This document shows positions 61,571-64,000 of a DNA stretch of 64,000 nt, one piece after another. Source of the stretch: Actinomadura rayongensis (GTDB taxonomy: Bacteria; Actinomycetota; Actinomycetes; Streptosporangiales; Streptosporangiaceae). Position 1 is the first letter of the stretch. Each line of letters opens with the position of its first letter. The notes beneath the pieces were generated by a model. It saw only the letters and a program-made list of their open reading frames with translations. It did not search any database and was not told where the DNA came from. The translations under genes were made by a program, and so were the position numbers. Where the stretch lies: positions 1,259,423 through 1,323,422 of the forward strand of contig NZ_WUTW01000001.1 in assembly GCF_009831215.1 (NCBI RefSeq). The letters run 5' to 3'.

Positions 61571-62116
61571 GCGGCGGTCCGGCGCGGCGCCGTCCGGAGC
61601 GGCGCGGCGGGCGCGGTAGGCACGGGTCTTGGTCCGGTTGCCGCAGACCCGCATCGAGCACCACGTCCGGGACCGGTTCCGGGACGTGTCGAGGAACGCC
61701 CACGCGCACGCCGGGCAGATCTTGAGCCGGTGCCAGGTGCCGTCGGCGACCGCGGCCATGACGGCGGCGGCGAGGCGGGCGAGCGCGGCGGCGGCGCCGT
61801 GCCCGGCCGGGACCAGCACCGGGTCCGCGCCGGGGACGACCGCGACGCGCAGCGGCAGGCCCGCGAGGACGCCGTCGAGCGCGCGTCCGGGGGCGGCGTC
61901 GTCGTGATGGGCGCGCAGCGCGTCCCGCAGGCCCTCGCGGAGCGCGACGGCGGTGCGCAGGTCGGCCCGCCCGGCGACGGCGCCGGACGGCAGGAGGTTC
62001 TGGGAGCGCAGCCAGGCGGTGAGCCGGTCGGGGGCGGCCAGCTCGTCGGTGCCGGTCTCGGCGTCGAGCGTGTTGACGAAGTCGCGCAGCAGCAGTGCGG
62101 CGTCATGGGCCGTCAT
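61568..62116 (-). CDS. CGNR zinc-finger protein (ABATE domain)
   Basis: 182 aa from ATG 62116 (an ATG at 62119 is adjacent). The N-terminal helical part (LLRDFVNTLDAETGTDELAAPDRL through LREGLRDALRAHHDD) is the ABATE-type domain. The C-terminal zinc finger is CPACAWAFLDTSRNRSRTWC with a final CGNRTKTRAYRAR, the motif that names the family. These are predicted stress-related transcriptional regulators. TAGTGT lies 7 nt upstream, a leaderless start. The divergent VOC gene may be its target through the dyad at 62151-62168. Confidence 0.92.
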   Translation of the reverse strand: MTAHDAALLLRDFVNTLDAETGTDELAAPDRLTAWLRSQNLLPSGAVAGRADLRTAVALREGLRDALRAHHDDAAPGRALDGVLAGLPLRVAVVPGADPVLVPAGHGAAAALARLAAAVMAAVADGTWHRLKICPACAWAFLDTSRNRSRTWCSMRVCGNRTKTRAYRARRAAPDGAAPDRR

Positions 62117-62123
62117 CATCCCG

Positions 62124-62129
62124 ACACTA
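62124..62129 (-). promoter_or_regulatory. -10 box of the CGNR gene
   Basis: TAGTGT on the minus strand ends exactly 7 nt before the ATG at 62116, which is why that ATG was preferred over 62119. Confidence 0.45.
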
Positions 62130-62150
62130 CCAGCGGAGACACCGGTCATC

Positions 62151-62168
62151 CGGAAACGACGGTTTCCG
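62151..62168 (+). promoter_or_regulatory. Candidate operator between the CGNR and VOC genes
   Basis: CGGAAAC and GTTTCCG are perfect 7-bp arms around GACG. A second weaker dyad, CGACACC / GGTGTCG, lies at 62167-62197. Confidence 0.5.
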
Positions 62169-62217
62169 ACACCATCGTTCTGGTTTCACCGGTGTCGTCC
62201 GTGGTAGGAACGGACGC

Positions 62218-62565
62218 ATGAAGGTGACGCACGTGGTGTTCGACTGCAATGACCTGGACGTCGTGGCCCGGTTCTGGGGCGCGCTGCTGAAGCTGGAGAC
62301 GACGCAGCGCGACGACGGCTGGCTGGACCTGGAACCGCTCGGCAAGGACGGCCCGGTGCTGTCGTTCCAGCTCGTCCCGGAGGGCAAGGCGGTCAAGAAC
62401 CGCGTCCATCTTGACCTCGACGTCCCCGACATCGCGGTGGCGGGGGAGCGGGCCCGCGCGCTCGGCGCGACCCCGGCGAGCGAGCCGATGGGCGAGAACC
62501 CGGAGCGTCCGTTCCAGGTCTGGTACGACCCGGAGGGCAACGAGTTCTGCTTCTGCACCGAGTGA
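62218..62565 (+). CDS. VOC family (glyoxalase-like) protein
   Basis: 115 aa from ATG 62218, with AGGA nine nt upstream. One glyoxalase/bleomycin-resistance half-barrel pair: VTHVVFDCNDLDVVARFWGALLKLE, DGWLDLEPLG, VKNRVHLDLDVPDIAVAGERARALGA and VWYDPEGNEFCFC. The metal ligands of classical members (H, E, H, E) are only partly evident: His in VTHVVF and RVHLDL, Glu in GNEFC. The reaction is unknown. It is divergent from the CGNR regulator. Confidence 0.88.
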   Translation: MKVTHVVFDCNDLDVVARFWGALLKLETTQRDDGWLDLEPLGKDGPVLSFQLVPEGKAVKNRVHLDLDVPDIAVAGERARALGATPASEPMGENPERPFQVWYDPEGNEFCFCTE

Positions 62566-62569
62566 GGCG

Positions 62570-63955
62570 TCAGGGCAGCACGCCCGCGAGCCGCCGCACC
62601 CCCTCGGCGATCTCGGCCTCCGACGCCGCCGCGCCCCAGCTCAGCCGCGCGTACGGCCCGTCGGCCTCGGCCGGGAAGTAGGGGCGGCCCGCGCTGACCC
62701 GCACCCCGGCGCGCGCCGCCGCCTCCGCGACCGCGCGGTCGTCGGTCCCGGCGGGCAGCGGCACCCAGGCGTGCAGCCCGCCGGACGGCCGACGCGGCGC
62801 CGCCCCCAGCTCGCGCGCGACGGCCGTGAGCAGCGCGTCGCGGCGGGCCGTCAGCGCCGTGCGGACGGCCGCGAGATGCCGCGTCCAGCCCGGCGCGCCG
62901 ACCAGTTCCAGCACCGCCTCCTGGAGCGGGCGCGCGGGGAAGAAGTCGGTGACGAGCTGCGCCGACCGGATCCGCTCGGCGACCGGCCCCCGCGCGATGA
63001 CCCCGGCGATCCGCACGCTCGGCGCGGTGACCTTGGTGAGCGAGGCGATGTGGACGACGCGCCCCTCGGTGTCGGCGGTGACCAGCGGCGGCGGGACGGG
63101 CTCGGCGACGAAGTGCCGCGCGTAGTCGTCCTCCACGACGAACGCCCCGGCCGCCCGCGCCACCGCGAGCACCCGCTCGCGTCGCTGTGACGGCATGACC
63201 GCGCCCGTCGGGTTGTGCAGCGTCGGCTGGCAGTAGACCGCCCGGGCGCCCGTCACGCCGAACGCCTCGGCGAGCAGGTCAGGGCGCAGGCCGTCGGTAT
63301 CGACCGGGACCGGCACCGGCTGGAGCCCGATCATCCGCGCGAGCGCCAGCACGCCCGGATACGTCGGGGACTCCACCAGCAGCGGCGACCCCGGCGGCAG
63401 CAGCGCCCGCAGCACGGTGGCCAGCGACTGCTGCCCGCCGCCGGTGACGGTCACGTCGTCGGGCGTGAGGTCGGGGCCGGTGGCGCGGGCGAACCACGTC
63501 CGCAGCCCGGCGAGCCCGGCGGGCGGCGGCGCCTCCCAGGCGTCCGGGCGCCGCGCGGCGCGGCCCATCGCGGTCGCGAGCGCGCGGGACGGCTGGAGCG
63601 AGGCGTGCAGATAGCCGCCGCTCAGCCGGATCATGCCGTCCGGGACGGGGCTGACCAGCTCGCGCACGGTGCTCGCGTCGACCGTCCGGTCGCCGAGCGC
63701 GACGGCCTGCCAGCCGAAGTCGGGCGGGTCGGCGCGCGGCCGGGGCCGCTCGGCGACGAACGCGCCGCTGCCCGGCCGCGTCACGACCAGGCCCTCGGCG
63801 GCGAGCTGCCCGATCGCCCGCGTCACCGTGACCGGGCTGACGCGGTGCCGTTCCATCAGCGCGCGGCTCGACGGCAGCCGGGCGCCCGGACGCAGCGCGC
63901 GGATCTCGACCCGCAGTGCTTCGGCCAGAGATGCCCCACTGCTATCGTTTTTCAT
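62570..63955 (-). CDS. MocR-type regulator: GntR HTH fused to PLP aminotransferase fold
   Basis: 461 aa from ATG 63955. The GntR winged helix (about 5-75: LAEALRVEIRALRPGARLPSSRALMERHRVSPVTVTRAIGQLAAEG) is fused to a fold-type-I PLP domain (about 110-461). The PLP Lys is in HIASLTKVTAPSVRIAG, the Asp in FVVEDDYARHF, and the N-P-T-G loop in LHNPTGAVMP. MocR proteins such as PdxR/GabR activate or repress vitamin B6 or GABA genes with PLP as ligand. The target gene is probably to the right of the window, divergently transcribed; it is not visible. Confidence 0.93.
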   Translation of the reverse strand: MKNDSSGASLAEALRVEIRALRPGARLPSSRALMERHRVSPVTVTRAIGQLAAEGLVVTRPGSGAFVAERPRPRADPPDFGWQAVALGDRTVDASTVRELVSPVPDGMIRLSGGYLHASLQPSRALATAMGRAARRPDAWEAPPPAGLAGLRTWFARATGPDLTPDDVTVTGGGQQSLATVLRALLPPGSPLLVESPTYPGVLALARMIGLQPVPVPVDTDGLRPDLLAEAFGVTGARAVYCQPTLHNPTGAVMPSQRRERVLAVARAAGAFVVEDDYARHFVAEPVPPPLVTADTEGRVVHIASLTKVTAPSVRIAGVIARGPVAERIRSAQLVTDFFPARPLQEAVLELVGAPGWTRHLAAVRTALTARRDALLTAVARELGAAPRRPSGGLHAWVPLPAGTDDRAVAEAAARAGVRVSAGRPYFPAEADGPYARLSWGAAASEAEIAEGVRRLAGVLP

Positions 63956-63971
63956 GAAGAATGATGATAGC
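63941..63971 (-). promoter_or_regulatory. Inverted repeat around the MocR start codon
   Basis: GCTATC (63941-63946) and GATAGC (63966-63971) bracket the ATG. TATCAT (64-69 within 63900s, minus strand) ends 8 nt before the start. Autoregulation is likely. Confidence 0.45.
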
Positions 63972-64000
63972 GCTACCGATGACGGCCGGATAGCGGTCAC

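Overview
The window is very GC-rich, densely packed DNA from a Gram-positive actinomycete. GTG starts, TANNNT-type -10 boxes, leaderless starts and the housekeeping gene order point to Actinobacteria. A Thermomonosporaceae-like (Actinomadura-type) genome is my best guess, but that is inference. No rRNA, tRNA, CRISPR array, transposase or phage module was seen.

Layout. 1-6.7 kb: the 3' end of ispG, closed by two stacked terminators, then three tandem secreted alpha/beta-hydrolases (tripeptidyl-aminopeptidase-like), then the GNAT/DUF4081 gene that usually sits close to ispG. 6.7-31.3 kb is accessory. It holds a tandem pair of helix-turn-helix proteins with an unfamiliar C-terminal domain; a HipA-like kinase/DUF3037 pair; a cyclase-family hydrolase; a translationally coupled response regulator - histidine kinase - secreted protein - PrsW protease operon; a TetR/amidase divergon with a perfect palindromic operator; endonuclease V; a class-C beta-lactamase-like hydrolase; a DUF2156 (MprF C-terminal-like) membrane protein; a second TetR; a HAD hydrolase; a PTH2-type hydrolase; and a xylose/ribose-type ABC importer with two single-domain ATPases and a ROK regulator. 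31.3-36.4 kb: a flavin reductase, an MprF-N-like flippase, a fatty-acid desaturase, a HAD hydrolase, a short coiled-coil protein and a lower-GC orphan gene.

36.4-52.6 kb is the conserved translation/RNA block: two DUF4439 ferritin-like genes (divergent), rimP, nusA, ylxR, infB, DUF503, rbfA, nrnA-like DHH, truB, ribF, rpsO, pnp, M16 peptidase, holin-like membrane protein, dapB. These genes build, modify and recycle the translation apparatus (ribosome maturation, initiation, pseudouridylation, mRNA turnover). Many overlap by 1-4 nt. 52.6-64 kb: a transglutaminase-like protein, a Uma2 nuclease, an SCO6745-like protein, FtsH, an orphan ModA, uracil-DNA glycosylase, menA, a DHA2 MFS exporter, GNAT, CGNR and VOC proteins, and a MocR-type regulator running off the right edge region.

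The most notable items are the HTH paralogue pair, the two-component/PrsW operon, the palindromic operators next to both TetR genes (one with a look-alike 13 kb away), the two-ATPase sugar importer with its nested operators, and the recurrent leaderless-promoter geometry.
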